From contig NC_052492.1 of NCBI RefSeq assembly GCF_009730915.1, forward strand, positions 124,001-188,000: 64,000 bases of DNA, written 5' to 3'. The notes under the pieces are model-generated. The model was not told the DNA's origin, searched no databases, and worked only from the letters and a program-made list of their open reading frames with translations. The translations under genes were made by a program, and so were the position numbers. Positions 12,533 through 27,479 of the stretch are shown piece by piece. The stretch is from Dioscorea cayenensis subsp. rotundata (Eukaryota; Streptophyta; Magnoliopsida; Dioscoreales; Dioscoreaceae). Numbering within the stretch: the first letter of the stretch is position 1; each line of letters begins with the position of its first letter.

Positions 12533-12595
12533 GGTGATGGTGGTGGTGGTGGGGCCCGGCCCCGGCCCCTCCTCCCGCTTTAAAATTTTTTTCAA

Positions 12596-13990
12596 TAATT
12601 CAAAGGAAGGAAGGAAGAGAGAAGCGTGGGTGAATGGTGCGGGTGGGGCCTCTTTTGTCAGATGGTGGGACCCACTACAATGGCGGGGAATTTGGGCTAT
12701 CTTTGGAATGGGACTTTGGGCTATGACTGGTTACAGGCTGTGTGCCAAACTTCTGTTGGGCTGGTACCATCATGCCAGGCTTGATTTCGGACCCAGGTCA
12801 GTTATTACAAACTATTGCCCAAAGTTTATACATTAAATATATATATATATATATATGAGGATGAATCATTTGCGTACATTAGTGGATTTTATATCTACGA
12901 ATGTTGCTATCGATAATCCAACAGTCTAGCACTGTTCAGTGAATCTCAGTTGTATTTTTATTGTATCTATAGCAATCAATTTATAAACAAAATCTAAACT
13001 AATCAATTTGAACTAACATTTAATTATGTCTCACTATAGTGTCTTAATTGGTACTGTGCTCAATTACAGATATTCAAACGTCTGCATTTGATGTTTTCTT
13101 TATATATACATATATGTTTCATGTGATATAATGAATATAGGCTATGCTGAATAAACCTTATGAAAGTCAGGTGATATACATCAATATGTTTATTGTATCT
13201 ACTTGTTATAACCAGTATTGGATTTCAGTGAAAACATAACATTAATTTCCTTATAGAACATCATATCTTGCTTTATGTTGACGATACAGTATTAGATTAT
13301 AGTGAAAAAATAGCATTACGGTTGTCGGTATGAAAATTGTTCAAAATACAAATGGATTCAATTCTCAATTTTTTAAGTTAAAAATAAAATAAAATACCGT
13401 TTACTGTCGTAGAATAATCTCTCCCATCACACACACACATATATATATATATATATTCATTATCATATTCTATCCGATTTCACAGAAAAACTTTATATTT
13501 GACCATTATAAACTTTTGTTTTTTAAATAAATGTGCATATTTATTGAAATAAATCATTACAATTTATACCCATATTCCTTTTTAAGAATTTAAAGCTAAT
13601 ATTAATTGTAAAAGATTTGTTTGACTTTCTGGATTAATGGCACCATAATGCTCATTAGGAAAATGAATCAAGTCAATGATAACAACAGCACAATAAACAA
13701 ATTGAATTTCAAATCAAAAATCCAAAACAACGTTTTGAAATTGCTCCTCCATCTGTGCCTCGCTGAATCCGTGTTTAAACAGTAACTCTCACTACTACAC
13801 TGCCACGTGGTACCTCCGTGTTTGAATTTAAAGTGGACTATTAAATGGGACACGTTTATTAACGTGACTCTCGGTGACAGAAGGGGCCCACACAAAAGAG
13901 CTTTTTATTTTGCCTAGTGTTGACGCCAAGAAAGCGAAAAGAAAACAGCACTCGTCATCGAATGCTCTCTGTTCGCGTTTGGTGCGTGCT
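12596..13990. other. AT-rich intergenic spacer
   Basis: Head-to-head spacer between the C2 gene and the next plus-strand gene. It contains TA microsatellites at 12837-12856 and 13437-13456. A GC-richer block at 13740-14120 is probably the promoter and first non-coding exon of the downstream gene. No coding signal is seen. Confidence 0.5.
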
Positions 13991-15726
13991 TTCGTCGGTT
14001 TGACTACTCCCGCCATCGATCCATCTCTTCATATACAACATCATTGATTCCATTGGAAGAGCAGGAGTCGTGGCGAGGTGAATCAAGGAAGGACTTTCGA
14101 CGTCTTGGATCCTTTCAAACAGTGAGTTTTCGCCTTTTTTTTCTCCTGTTTTCGTTTTCATTAATTTTGATGGAAGTTCTTGTTTTTGTGATTTGTTTTT
14201 AGATTGTGTTTCGTTGTTGTTTCTTTTCTGGTATTATTGGATATTTTCCTTTGTTGAATTTGTTAAGAAGTGATTCGTGGGTGTAAGTTCTGTGAATTTC
14301 TCTGTTTTTTTTTTCTATTATATTTTGAAGTTCTGCAAATTAAGGTTTGGAAAAGAAAACAATTTTCATGTAGAAGTATGTTCGAAAGGCATATCTTTGA
14401 GATAGACTGTTGCGGAGGTTAGCATGTTGAATAAATACCCTTTTTTTTTCAGAGAGGTTCTTTTATGAGATTCAAATTGTTAAACTGGAAGGAAAACAAA
14501 CATTTTTCTTGTAGATGTGCTTTAAAGTTTTAAGCTTTGTAAAGAAAAGTAAAACTTTTGTGTCTGTATTTGAATAGGAGACCATGTCTTTTATAGTTAA
14601 TTCCCTCCCTCTGTAGTGATGAAGATGCTGTATTTTGGATTAATTTTAATTCATTTGTGATTTTCGCTTTTGCAAAATGCTCTCTTTGTTGGATTTTCTG
14701 TTGTAATTATGAGGATGCTGATTTGTGGTTTTGCCATGCTTGAAAGTGTATCCTCGGGTGAAGGTGAGAGAAGAAGAAGAAGAGCCGGTTGTTGGAAAAG
14801 AAGAGACTACAAAATTTATTCCGAGAGTGCTAGATTCTCTCTCATTAGAGAACCATCATTCTTTAAGAATTTGTACTTCAAACCAAGGTGATATAGATTG
14901 AAGACTTTGTTCTGTCTGTTTTATTAGTTTGTTGTTTTGATTGCTTTGTCAAGCATTCTTTTGCATATTTTATATCTCTCTTTCCATATATTTAGCTACA
15001 ATATATCACTCTTAGAAAAGTCAAATAGTATAACACTTTTAGAGCTGAATAATTTTGCTTCATTGATTTGGTGGTTTTATTGAGCCTACATCTTGATGCT
15101 GCTATGGACTTGATAAATGTGATGTTTGTCTTGATACTTGGATTTTTGTCTCTGTGAGATCCATTCGAGGAGAAGTAAGTCATCTACGTTTTAGTTACCA
15201 ATGCTCAAAACCAAAAATTACATCCAACTATTGTATCTATTTGGGTAGCATGGCAGGTAATCTACTACCTTCATAATTGTCCAATGACCTGGTCGTGAAC
15301 ATTTTCTCTTCTATGCATTCTCTTCTGACCTTGCTGTGTGCTGTCTTTCTTTTTTTCTGTTTTTTTGTAATGGTATAATTGCTTAAGAACTTCCATCTGG
15401 TTTATGTTGGTGCAGGAAAGACTGTTATTTACATTGTGTTGAATTGATTTTCTTGTCATAGTTCTCCTTGCGTGCTAGATCATGGCCGTTTTTTTAAAAA
15501 ATCCCCAATCATCACTTCCCTATCTACTTGCCAATGGTGCATAGCGGCTTGTGTTCATATTTGCAAATGCTTGTTAAACTGAACACTCTGAATTTTTTTT
15601 TTATTTAATTTCTCATAGAAATAGTGCCATTGAGTCAAAACTGATCCATATAAGATTGGCATTAAAAAACTTTATGTGAGCTTGGTTTCCTCTCCTGATT
15701 TATATCTCTCAGGAAATGAGACTGAA

Positions 15727-16688
15727 ATGTATTCTCCACCATCATGCGCGAGGATTTCCAAATTTAGTCACAAAAATTTCTCAACACCCCCAATTTCTGC
15801 TTCCAAAGGTTTGACCTTTTTCCAACATGTTCTAATTTGAGGTTGAATTAATCCTCCAGTTTCTGAAAATATTAACCATATGTAACTTCTTGTCTTCGTG
15901 TATGCCAGTGAAGAAAGAAAAAGAGCTCTCCGACAACAGGACCAACATTAGAGCTAGTTCAGTTCCACGTCCTCGGGCAGTCTTATCAAGCCCTGGTAAA
16001 TTTTCTTTTAACATTACTATATTTGAAGGATCCTTTTCCTTTCTCTAAAATGTCCCTTGAAAAGTTAAAGCCAGAAGGCAATTTTCAAACTTCCTTATAA
16101 CTATTTGCAATTTGGAAACTTTTTGTTTCATTTTGCTTCTTCTACCTGTAACATTAGCTCATATTCATCAAATAGAGATGTAAATATTAGAGAAAGCCAT
16201 TTCTCTAATATGAAATCAAAGAGCTTACTGTAGGTGTCGGATGTTATTGCAAAGAGTGAGGTACTAATATCATTACATGATATCTTCAATTCTTCCTAGT
16301 AGAATATTATGGACATTATGAAGTTAAGCAACATTAAGTAGGATTGGATAAATGTCATATTTTGGGGGGAAAAACAAGGTTATGTTTTCTCTTATGTTAT
16401 TGCTGAATTTATTTGCTAAAGTGATCTTGTTACGTATTTACAGATAATGATGTGATGATCGGAAGTCAAAACCGCAAACTTAGAGATAGCCGTGGACAAA
16501 AGAAAGGATCGATTACTAGTCAAAACTTGCATGCTCCAATCAGGCCAAGTCACGGAAATGTAAGAGCCAAAAACCCACTTAACTCGAAAAAGGTTTCTAA
16601 AGAGTCTGGCAACAACAATAACCATTTGAAGCAAAAACAAGCTTCACAACCAGCTGCATCAATGCCAAGGGCGTCAATTAGAAACTGA
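15727..16688 (+). CDS. Small basic plant protein of unknown function
   Basis: Three exons, 15727-15808, 15909-15995 and 16444-16688, join in phase to 138 codons (137 aa). The product starts MYSPPSCARISKFSHKN, continues through NIRASSVPRPRAVLSSPDND and ends in an Asn/Lys/Gln-rich basic tail (ESGNNNNHLKQKQASQP). No enzyme domain, signal peptide or membrane segment is seen. The RASSVPRPRAVLSSPDND segment looks like a conserved plant short motif, but I cannot attach a function. The reading frame is open upstream of the chosen ATG (NETE before it), and the first ATG in that exon (15717) is in another frame. An earlier coding exon in 14100-15700 is therefore possible, though I did not find one. A leader exon probably ends near 14119 (AACAG|GTGAG-like donor). 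Confidence 0.65.
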
Positions 16689-16984
16689 TAAACGAGTGTG
16701 TCTCCTAACGTTGTGCCACTGAAGCAGAGCAAAAACTATTTGCTTGATTAAGTTAACAGTGTGTTTGTGTTTAAAAACCCTGTTCTTCTATCAGTGAAGC
16801 TTGCGTGTTTATTTCAACTCTGATTTACAACTCTCTGAATGGTCCTATTTCTTAATTTGCTGGGATTCTTGATTTAAATATCAGCAATGTCAAATACTGT
16901 GTAATGATCCTTGGCTTTTGATGTGAGAACAATCAAACAATGTTTTATTGTTGTATCGTTATATTTTCACAAACTAATAAAAAT

Positions 16985-17055
16985 GCTTCCGTAGCATAGT
17001 GGTAGTGCGTTCGCTTCGTAAGCGAAAGGTCGCGAGTTCGATCCTCGCCGGGAGC
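16985..17055 (+). tRNA. tRNA-Thr (CGU)
   Basis: 71 nt with a complete cloverleaf. Acceptor GCTTCCG pairs with CGGGAGC (one G-U), D arm GCAT/GTGC, anticodon stem TTCGC/GCGAA with loop TTCGTAA giving anticodon CGT, T arm GCGAG/CTCGC around TTCGATC. Internal A and B boxes (TAGCATAGTGG, GTTCGATCC) are intact and there is no intron. CCA is not encoded, as expected for a nuclear gene. It decodes ACG threonine. Confidence 0.92.
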
Positions 17056-17881
17056 TCATGTGTTTTACTTTACCTTTATATTTATTTATTATAACATTTT
17101 AGCTTGACACTTGCATACCATTGATTGCCTCCCATGCAAAGCGCACAACTGTGTACCCTACCCCCTAGATAGCCTATCCTATTCCCTCACTTTTATCCTA
17201 ATAAAAAAAAAAAGAAGATATTTTTAATAATTTGAAAATAACTCCTTTCCTAAGAAGCAATCAAAAGCTGCATCCAATCATTGCTGCTAAACATTCTTTT
17301 TTTTTTTTTAATTCAAAATACCAAGAGGTTTACATCCAACCATTGATTCCCGATCAAAGGGATGTGCATTAGAGACTCATTTTAAGCTAAACAGTGTCTC
17401 ATGAATAGCAGAACGAAACTCCTCGTCTTCCCTCCTCGCTCTCTCTCTCCGTTAATTTCAAGTCGGGTTGTTTCGGGGGGCGAAGAGCGTGTGATTGAGA
17501 GCTCCGCCCTTGAAATCCCTAACCCTAATCTTGTTTTTCTCCAATTCTTCTTGTGATTCCATCATGATCCCTTCTCGCCAGCCTAAGATGCTGCTTCTAG
17601 GGTTTTGCTGGGCTTAGTTTTTTGAGAAACCTTGAGGGGTTTTTCTCGCTGATTCTTAGGGTTTGCAGAAGTCCTCTGGTTTTCCAAAAGGTGTTTTTCT
17701 CTTCTGGGATTACTATACCTTATTGCCTTGAAACCTCTGCTTCAATTTCGATGTGTTAAATGCTTGCTTTTCATTTGCAAATCTCATTTATTTCTTGAAT
17801 CCATGCGAAAACCCTTGGAGCGATTAATGGTATGAAAGTTTTGAATTTTGGTGCAGTAAACACCGGTTTTCAGTTTTGGAA
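17056..17881 (+). promoter_or_regulatory. Promoter and 5' UTR region of the SUVR gene
   Basis: AT-rich spacer to about 17400, then a leader with CT-rich tracts (17425-17455) and a telo-box (CCCTAACCCTAA near 17518). A probable leader intron ends shortly before the ATG at 17882 (AG near 17857). The exact transcription start cannot be read. Confidence 0.45.
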
Positions 17882-20800
17882 ATGGCGACAGAGAGCGAGA
17901 GAAAAGAACGGAATGAAAGAGCGAAGAATGCGATTCTTGCGATGAAGGCGATGGGGATCCCTGTTGAAAAAGTGAGGCCTGTACTCAAAAACCTTCTGAA
18001 AGAGTTTGACAACAACTGGGGATACATTGAGGCTGATAACTATAGTGTTCTTGTTGATGCTCTCCTTGCCTTGCCTCAAACTCCTGTAAATAATCCATTG
18101 CTTTGATTTGTTACCTTTGCTAGATATGCATCATAGCAGTGTTTAAGAAAATCTATTGTTAGGAGCAGGATGCAGACATCAAGAAGGAGAACACTGTGTT
18201 AGCGGAACCTTTGGCTTCTGCTCGAAAGAGGCTAAGGATTAAAGAAGAGGGCCATGATGCGTCATCTTCAGTAGTACCTAGGCCCAATTCTGCTGGAGAA
18301 ACTGCACAAAGGAAGCGACTTTCAGAAGAAGACACTTCACAGCAATTGCAACTTAGCCGGCCAAAAGTGAAGTCTTTTCCTGATAGTTCATTTGCAGAAA
18401 TTCCTTCTTCACAGAAAGATACCAAAAGCTTGCAACTTCAAGCTTGTCAGGCTCCAAATGCTCAGGTATCTAGAGCTCTTACTGTTGCACCTCAAGTAGG
18501 GCCTCTGGTTCCACTGGCTGCTGCTGCTGCTGCTGCTACCTCTGACTCTTTGACTACAAACCGGAGAGATAAAAGGCCAGTGCAGGAGAAAACTTGTAGC
18601 TTGGTTTCTTATAAGGACTTGAAGAATGAACCCAGGAATTCGCCTTTAGTTCCCCTGATTCAACCCAAAGACGAGCCAACATATGATGCTGAACATAATT
18701 TTGAGGTTCCTATTGCTATGATCCATCCTCGTCCTCTGCTTACTGCTAATAGCCAAGGTTTGTTTGCATTTCCTGTTGTTTAAGCTATATTTTTTAACGG
18801 TTTGACAAAAGGGTTTTTTTTTTTTTTTTCAACGTCACACTTCCCAGGATAGAACCGAGCATCAGTAATATCCTCTGATTGACACGTTTCATTAAGATAT
18901 TACATTGATTTTCCACGTATCACTTTTTAGAGCCTTTCGTGCATGTGACTATAATTATCTGGCCTAATATTATAATCAGTAAGTTATTTCTTCTAGCTAC
19001 TGTATGTTAATATTATAATGCAGCAGAGCCAATATTCTATTGACCATTTTTATTTCGTATTGAGTGTTCTAATTGGTTCTTCATTTTTTTTTTTTAGCTC
19101 ATCAAGATCATAGTCGGCATGCTAATATTTCTGGACTTGCTGAAAGGAGAAAAGGAAAAGGTAAACCCTTGTGAATAAGTCTGCAAATGTTAAGTGTGAA
19201 TCAACAAAAAAACGTAGATATAGCATCCACAAAAAGTGTAGATGTAGCAGCCTTTAGCACCCACTGTCAAGGTCTAGAGTTTTTCTAATCTAGAAAGTGT
19301 TTTCAAGATGTTTGAGGACAGATGCTTAAATTCTTATAGGATTCTTCAACCTGATTTTATTCTTATGAACATAATGGCAGAGCTGTGCGAGTATGCCTCA
19401 GAACTAACCGCAAAAACCACTGAAGAGAAGGAAGATGACATTGTAAACATAATTCCTACGGTGGAACCAGTTGAGAAGTCTTGTGTGCAGAGTAAATTGG
19501 GAAGCGCGTCTGAATCCTCTTCAAACATTTCACTTCAGGTAGTACAATATGGTTCAGAGCTGATGGCCATGGGAGGGCCCAGCGCCAATGGGAAAGGCAC
19601 CATGGAAAATGAACTAGAGAATGGAGAACCTTCAAATATAAACTCTCATGGTTTGGTTGTTTTCAACCATGACCAACTTCAACCGGATGATAGTTGGCTT
19701 TCACATGATGTGAATGATATTACAAAAGGTGAGGAAAGAGTAAGGATATCTGTAGTGAACGAAGTGAACAGTGAGAGATTTCCTCCTCCTTTTCACTACA
19801 TACCTCAAAACTTAGTTTATCAAAATGGCTACATAAATTTTTCACTTGCTCGGATCTGTGATGAGGATTGTTGTGCGGATTGCTTTGGAGATTGTCTGTC
19901 AAAATCCATCCCTTGTGCATGTGCACGGGAGACCGGAGGTGAGTTTGCTTACACATTAGACGGCTTGATCAAGAAGGAATTCCTGGATGGCTGCATATCC
20001 ATGAATCAGGATCCTCAGAAACATCGTCTTTATTACTGCATGGATTGCCCTCTTGAAAGGACCAAGAACGAGGTCAGGCCTGAACCATGCAAGGGACATT
20101 TGGTTAGAAAATTTGTTAAAGAATGCTGGAGCAAATGTGGGTGCAATAAACAGTGTGGTAATCGAGTTGTGCAGCGAGGCATTACATGCAATCTGCAGGC
20201 AGGTTCTTTTTTAAATGCTGTTGTTTGTTGAATGATCCTTCATAGAGGTTTTCTTCTAGAGTTCTTATATATATTTAACATATATATATATATATATATA
20301 AGTTTTCTTCTGAACTATTGTGTACAAATTGGGGCTCTTTTATTCTGCAGGAATGAGGGATGTCATGTTAAATGTATTGCGTGATGCTAATTAGATGCTT
20401 GTTGTGAATGTGGAAATTATTTTAAATTATTTGCGCAATTCTTTTGTTTGGAACATGAATCTAATTTCACCTTCACAACAATTGTTTCTCCCTCAGGTTT
20501 TCTATGCATCTGAGGCTAAAGGATGGGGATTGCGAACAATCGATGAGTTACCTAAAGGAGCATTTGTATGTGAGTATGTGGGAGAGATAGTTACAAACAT
20601 GGAGTTATATGACCGAACAATCCAAACCACAGGAAATGCAAGACACACTTATCCTGTTTTGCTTGATGCTGACTGGGGATCTGAGGGAGTTCTGAAAGAT
20701 GAAGAAGCTCTTTGTCTGGATGCTACATTTTACGGCAATATTGGGCGGTTTGTCAACCACAGGTATTTCACATCCTCATGTTTGATCTCTGGCATTCAAT

Positions 20801-22627
20801 GGCACAGTGTCCTTCCCTGCTATTATGAACTTTTGTTTTTCTTCTTTTTGTTTTTATTCATTTGTATATATATACACCATGATATATTTATATTGATATT
20901 ATTCAAAATCCTTAAAGGTGTATAGCTTATTTATTGTCATGTTTCCATGGAGTCTTATATAGTGATTCAAGTGGAAGCCTTAGTCTACCTAAATTGGAAT
21001 AACATAACAGGAACTATATTTGCGGAAACTCTTTATAGAAATATGTCCTAACTGAACTACTGGTTTGAACCACATCAATTTCAAAAACCTCTAGGAGCTT
21101 GTTTTGTTTGGTAATGCACAATATGATGGCGAACAAGATCTGCCTAAATAAATTGGCAAGCAAGATTTTTTGTTTAGGTGGCTATTTACATTTGGGTCTT
21201 TTTTAACTAAACGGACTTGCTTCCACTGAAGCTACACTTATATTTAAGCTATCAAACTATGTTTCAAAGGCCAACGACCTTTGGGTCTATTGGTACACGA
21301 GTCGTCGATAGAGCTCTCACCGAGTGGTGAGAGTTCGATTCTCGGCTGAGGACACATTTCTGGGAGTTGTGAATAGTGGTTGTGTATGGGTGGTTCCGGC
21401 GCCCACGTGAGCGCGGCCCAATCCCCATTTATTCCACCGAGACTTGTGCACGTCCCTGGGTCTTTAGTGGGTTCGCCCCGCTCTTCTTTCCCAAAAAAAC
21501 TATGTTTCAAAGGGTTATTTTTCTAGCACGTAGATACTTTATAGGCTATAGTTGGGATTGTTCATATGTTATAGTTTTTGTTATTTAAATTGATAATTAA
21601 GCTTTCAGCACTATGTTAATTTAACTTTGTTTTCTCTATGTCGTTGCAACCTCTTATAGATGCTTTGATGCAAATATGATTGAGATTCCAGTAGAAGTGG
21701 AGAGCCCAGATCATCACTACTATCATGTATACCTTCCACATTGTTTTATGAATTTTACGAATTGAATTAGACATCACAGAACCTTTTGCTAGAATTTTAT
21801 TTTCTTGCCCATTTAAATTTGCAGATTGCTTTTTTCACCACAAGGAAGGTGGAGGCATACGAAGAATTAACATGGGTAAGGGCAATATGGTAAATTCAAA
21901 TTTTGTGGAACAACTATAATCAAAATGCAGGAAGCACTTCTCTCTTTTTGAAAAATAATCACAATAGTTGTCTATTAACACCACTCCTGCAGCTTTTTTC
22001 CTTAACTGATCAATACGGAATAAGTTCAAGTCTAGTTATTTTGATGGAGTTATTTCTTGCGAGTTCATAACAGAAAACTTGCTATATCCAAATCACAGGA
22101 CTATGGGATCGATTTTAGTGATCACACTCATCCAATCAAAGCGTTTCATTGTTGTTGTGGGAGTAGATTCTGCCGAGACATGAACCGACCAAGTGAGTGC
22201 GCATTTAAATTTCTTGTGTTCCATTTTCTATAGTGACATTATTGTTTCTACAACTAAGCAAATTTAATTCATGTCACCAAGCATGTGTGCTTACATTGTT
22301 CTTTCTTCATGTTCACATATTCATCAGAACTAGAGCTACAGTAGCATTTGTGCATTATGTGACCTAGCACCTTACTGTTATTTGCTGCACAATAGCTCGT
22401 CTTCAGATTTGAATCAATTTCCAGATTTTGTACAAAACCCTCCTGTTGTTATTACATAGAGTGAATGCATTTTGAGTTGCACATATCATTTGCGTTAGCA
22501 TTATATTAACATTTTTTGCTCATAACTGTGCAAAGTGCATCCATACATTAATACTTATTGCTTACTTCATTGTGAATTGTGGTTCCTTGTTTCAGGAACC
22601 AAGTCTAGTAGGTCACTTTTGACTTGA
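17882..22627 (+). CDS. SUVR: SUVR1/SUVR2-type histone-lysine N-methyltransferase (WIYLD, pre-SET, SET, post-SET)
   Basis: Nine coding exons: 17882-18085, 18163-18757, 19098-19160, 19381-20198, 20497-20762, 21660-21726, 21825-21875, 22099-22192, 22596-22627. They give 730 codons (729 aa), the size of Arabidopsis SUVR1/SUVR2 rather than the shorter SUVR4. The N-terminus is a WIYLD domain (NAILAMKAMGIPVEKVRPVL, NWGYIEADNYSVLVDALL), which binds ubiquitin in SUVR4. A long low-complexity middle contains an Ala run. Next is a Cys-rich pre-SET (CDEDCCADCFGDCLS, CGCNKQCGNRVVQRG), then SET with KGWGLRT, FVCEYVGEIV, NIGRFVNHRCFDAN and ELTWDYGIDF, and post-SET CCCGSRFCRD. It should methylate histone H3 lysine in the nucleus. 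The intron after 20198 starts with GC, not GT; phase requires it. One intron hosts a SINE. Confidence 0.94.
21271..21496 (+). mobile_element. tRNA-derived SINE with target-site duplication
   Basis: A roughly 226 bp element in the SUVR intron between 20762 and 21660. It has a tRNA-like head with a B box (GAGTTCGATTCTCGGC near 21329-21345), a non-tRNA body rich in GC, and an A-rich tail (CCCAAAAAAA). It is flanked by a perfect 17-bp direct repeat (AAACTATGTTTCAAAGG at 21254-21270 and 21497-21513), the mark of LINE-driven insertion. The perfect duplication suggests a fairly recent event. Confidence 0.88.
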
Positions 22628-23108
22628 ACTAACGGCCGGTGTCAATTAGCTGTTAGTTACTCTTTTAAGGTATAAGGTATCTTTTAAAGTACAAGGTAAT
22701 TACAGAACCTTGACAATTTTATATTTGTATGTGTAAATACATAAGATATATCATTGCTTACAAACAATAGGGGCAATGCTAAAAGATGCATGAGAAATTT
22801 CATTATTGATATCTTACAAAGCTATGACATCTGGTTTCAGGAACTTGCACAAGGTCAAACATGGAGAAGGTTGAAGAACCAAATGTCAGTTTTTCAAATA
22901 TGGCAACAGTTAGATTTTGATGTTGATAATTTTGGCATAAGTTAATATTTGTACCAAGCGGGCATGAATTAAATTTTGAATCTGATACAGAAATGAACAG
23001 AAAAAACTGTTGAACAGGTGGCTATTATGTATGGTTTTGATATATGCATTGAACTTTATGGACCACAAGCAGGCACATTGCACACCAATGAAGATGAAAA
23101 ATAAACAG
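22628..23108. other. Spacer between convergent genes
   Basis: AT-rich 3' flanks of the SUVR (+) and hydroquinone-reductase (-) genes, only 480 bp apart. It contains a possible alternative last exon of SUVR at 22841-22920 (see findings). Confidence 0.5.
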
Positions 23109-24461
23109 TCAGGTAACATTGCTTTTCTGTTTTAACTCAAGACCCTTACCGTTTGAACATACCGAATCCCTGCCATGTGGTTTAGACAGTACATCTGGTT
23201 TGCAAGCAGAAGGTAAGGCAGGTCGAATACCGCCCGGATTCAAGGGGAACAACGTTCGAAAATACCCATCCATTATTGCTTCAAAATTGCAGGTCTCTGC
23301 CACCTTTGGTATCTATAACAAGAAGATGATGATACCAAGTCATGTGTATGTTTATCTTTGAATTCAAAGTTTTATGATAACATTACCTGATATATGTCTC
23401 TTGTGTAACTATGAAGATTGGGAAACTCAACCAGCTTCTTCTTGGTACACTTGAAAAGAACATAGTAAACAAGATCAAAGCGAATGAGCGTGGTAAATAG
23501 GCAAACATCAGCAAGCGTAAACACATCACCGCAAAGGTAACGATTAGTTCCCAAGTGAGACTCCAACATGTCCAGTGTATCAAACAAAGCATTCACTGCC
23601 TCATCATATGCTTCCTGGCTTTGTGCAAAACCACACCTACAAATTTAATATTACAAACCATTTTAAAAACAAAAATTTGAACAATGAACTAAATTGAATG
23701 TTAAAAATAAATAAATAAATAAATAAATACCTATAAACGCCATTGTTAACACTTGGGTATATAATTCGGTTCCATTCCTCAATCTCCTTCTGAAGCTGTG
23801 AAGGGTAGAGATCAATATCATTTATATCAGCAGTGCGTTGCCATGAATTCAAAAACTTAATGATCTCGTAGCTCTCGTTGCACGCCACATCATTCTTATC
23901 CACATCCCAAAGCATCGGGACCGTTGATCTCCCATCGAACCCTCCACGACGTATTCCATAGACGTCTCTCAGAGTTCGTCTCCCGTTCGCCCGATCCGGC
24001 CCTGGAACCAGATCTCCGGCATGGACCGACGACGAGGTGAACTCCCAAGGGCCGTCAGGACCGGGGGCAGCGATGGAGACAGGGAGGAAGGGTTCGACAG
24101 ACTTGATGGCGCGGACGATGAGTGTGCGATGGGCCCAAGGGCAAGAGAGGGCAGCGTAAAGATGGAGTGAAGTGGTGGGGGGGTATAGAGATAGGTCGAT
24201 AGAGGGGAAGGAGCCGGCGGGGCGGGAGTACGAGCCGGTGGAGGATGAGGGGGCGAGCTGTCGCATCATGAGATGCCACACGGTGGACCAGGTGGAGCGG
24301 ACGGCGGAGATCAAGGGTTGGGGTGGGAGGGAGCGGCCCCAGAGAAAACGGCCGGCGCTTGTCAAAGGGTCGGTGGAGGGGTTGGACATCTTAGGGTTGC
24401 CTCTAGAGCGGTGAAGTAGGACTGGCGTTGGGGATGGGTTGAAGATGGTAATGCAAGCCAT
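23109..24461 (-). CDS. Glutathionyl-hydroquinone reductase (xi-class GST, ECM4/YqjG type), probably plastidial
   Basis: Three exons: 24461-23731, 23636-23387, 23303-23109, joining to 392 codons (391 aa). About 70 N-terminal residues rich in Ser/Pro/Arg look like a transit peptide. The thioredoxin-like domain has the catalytic CPWAHRT (Cys nucleophile), followed by [19 protein letters not shown] and [11 protein letters not shown]. The all-alpha C-terminal half includes [22 protein letters not shown], and the end carries the family signature [16 protein letters not shown]. The enzyme reduces glutathionyl-hydroquinones with glutathione. Exon 1 is much GC-richer than the rest. Confidence 0.93.
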
Positions 24462-24479
24462 GCTTACACTAACTATAGC

Positions 24480-24895
24480 CTATAGGTGTGCTCGTGTTAC
24501 ACTCTGTTTCTCTTTAATAGCTATATTATTATTATTATTATTTTATATGATTTTTAGTTGAAAGTTTGAGAACAAATTCATCATGCAAAAAGGCTGATGA
24601 AAAAAGGCAGTGGATAGCGATTTTTTTAGAAAAATTGGAGAACTGATTATTCATTTTGAAATCAAGAAATATTTGGAGTATTTGAACTAGTCAAGTATGT
24701 GTTGAGAGACTGGGCAATCAATCAGTAACCAACAACTACTAGTACAGGCAAAAAATACAAAGTGCAGTTCATAACATAAACAAAATTGGGGTCTTGAGGT
24801 CACAAAGAAAACTTGAAGGTGATGAGTTAAGTGCTTACAAACAATGATATGCAACAATCTTTATACTATCCGGCTGCGAATAAAATGAGGAAGAG
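24480..24895. other. Spacer between hydroquinone reductase and RPL23
   Basis: AT-rich. It contains the promoter of the minus-strand gene starting at 24461 and the 3' UTR of RPL23. No gene is seen. Confidence 0.45.
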
Positions 24896-27404
<2,509 letters not shown>

Positions 27405-27479
27405 CTTCGAAGGACTGGGATTCGCGACGGCGACCACTACGCTGGAGACGCCTCCCTTTTATAGAGTGATTGCTAGGGT

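Noticed and set aside
12032-12583. 183-codon plus-strand frame opposite the C2 gene
   Set aside because: Antisense shadow of a GC-rich gene; Gly/Ala/Asp-rich with no domain, while the minus strand gives a clear C2 domain.
14670-14891. 73-codon plus-strand frame ahead of the small basic protein gene
   Set aside because: Could be a leader exon, but its frame does not connect by phase to 15727 with any splice sites I could find.
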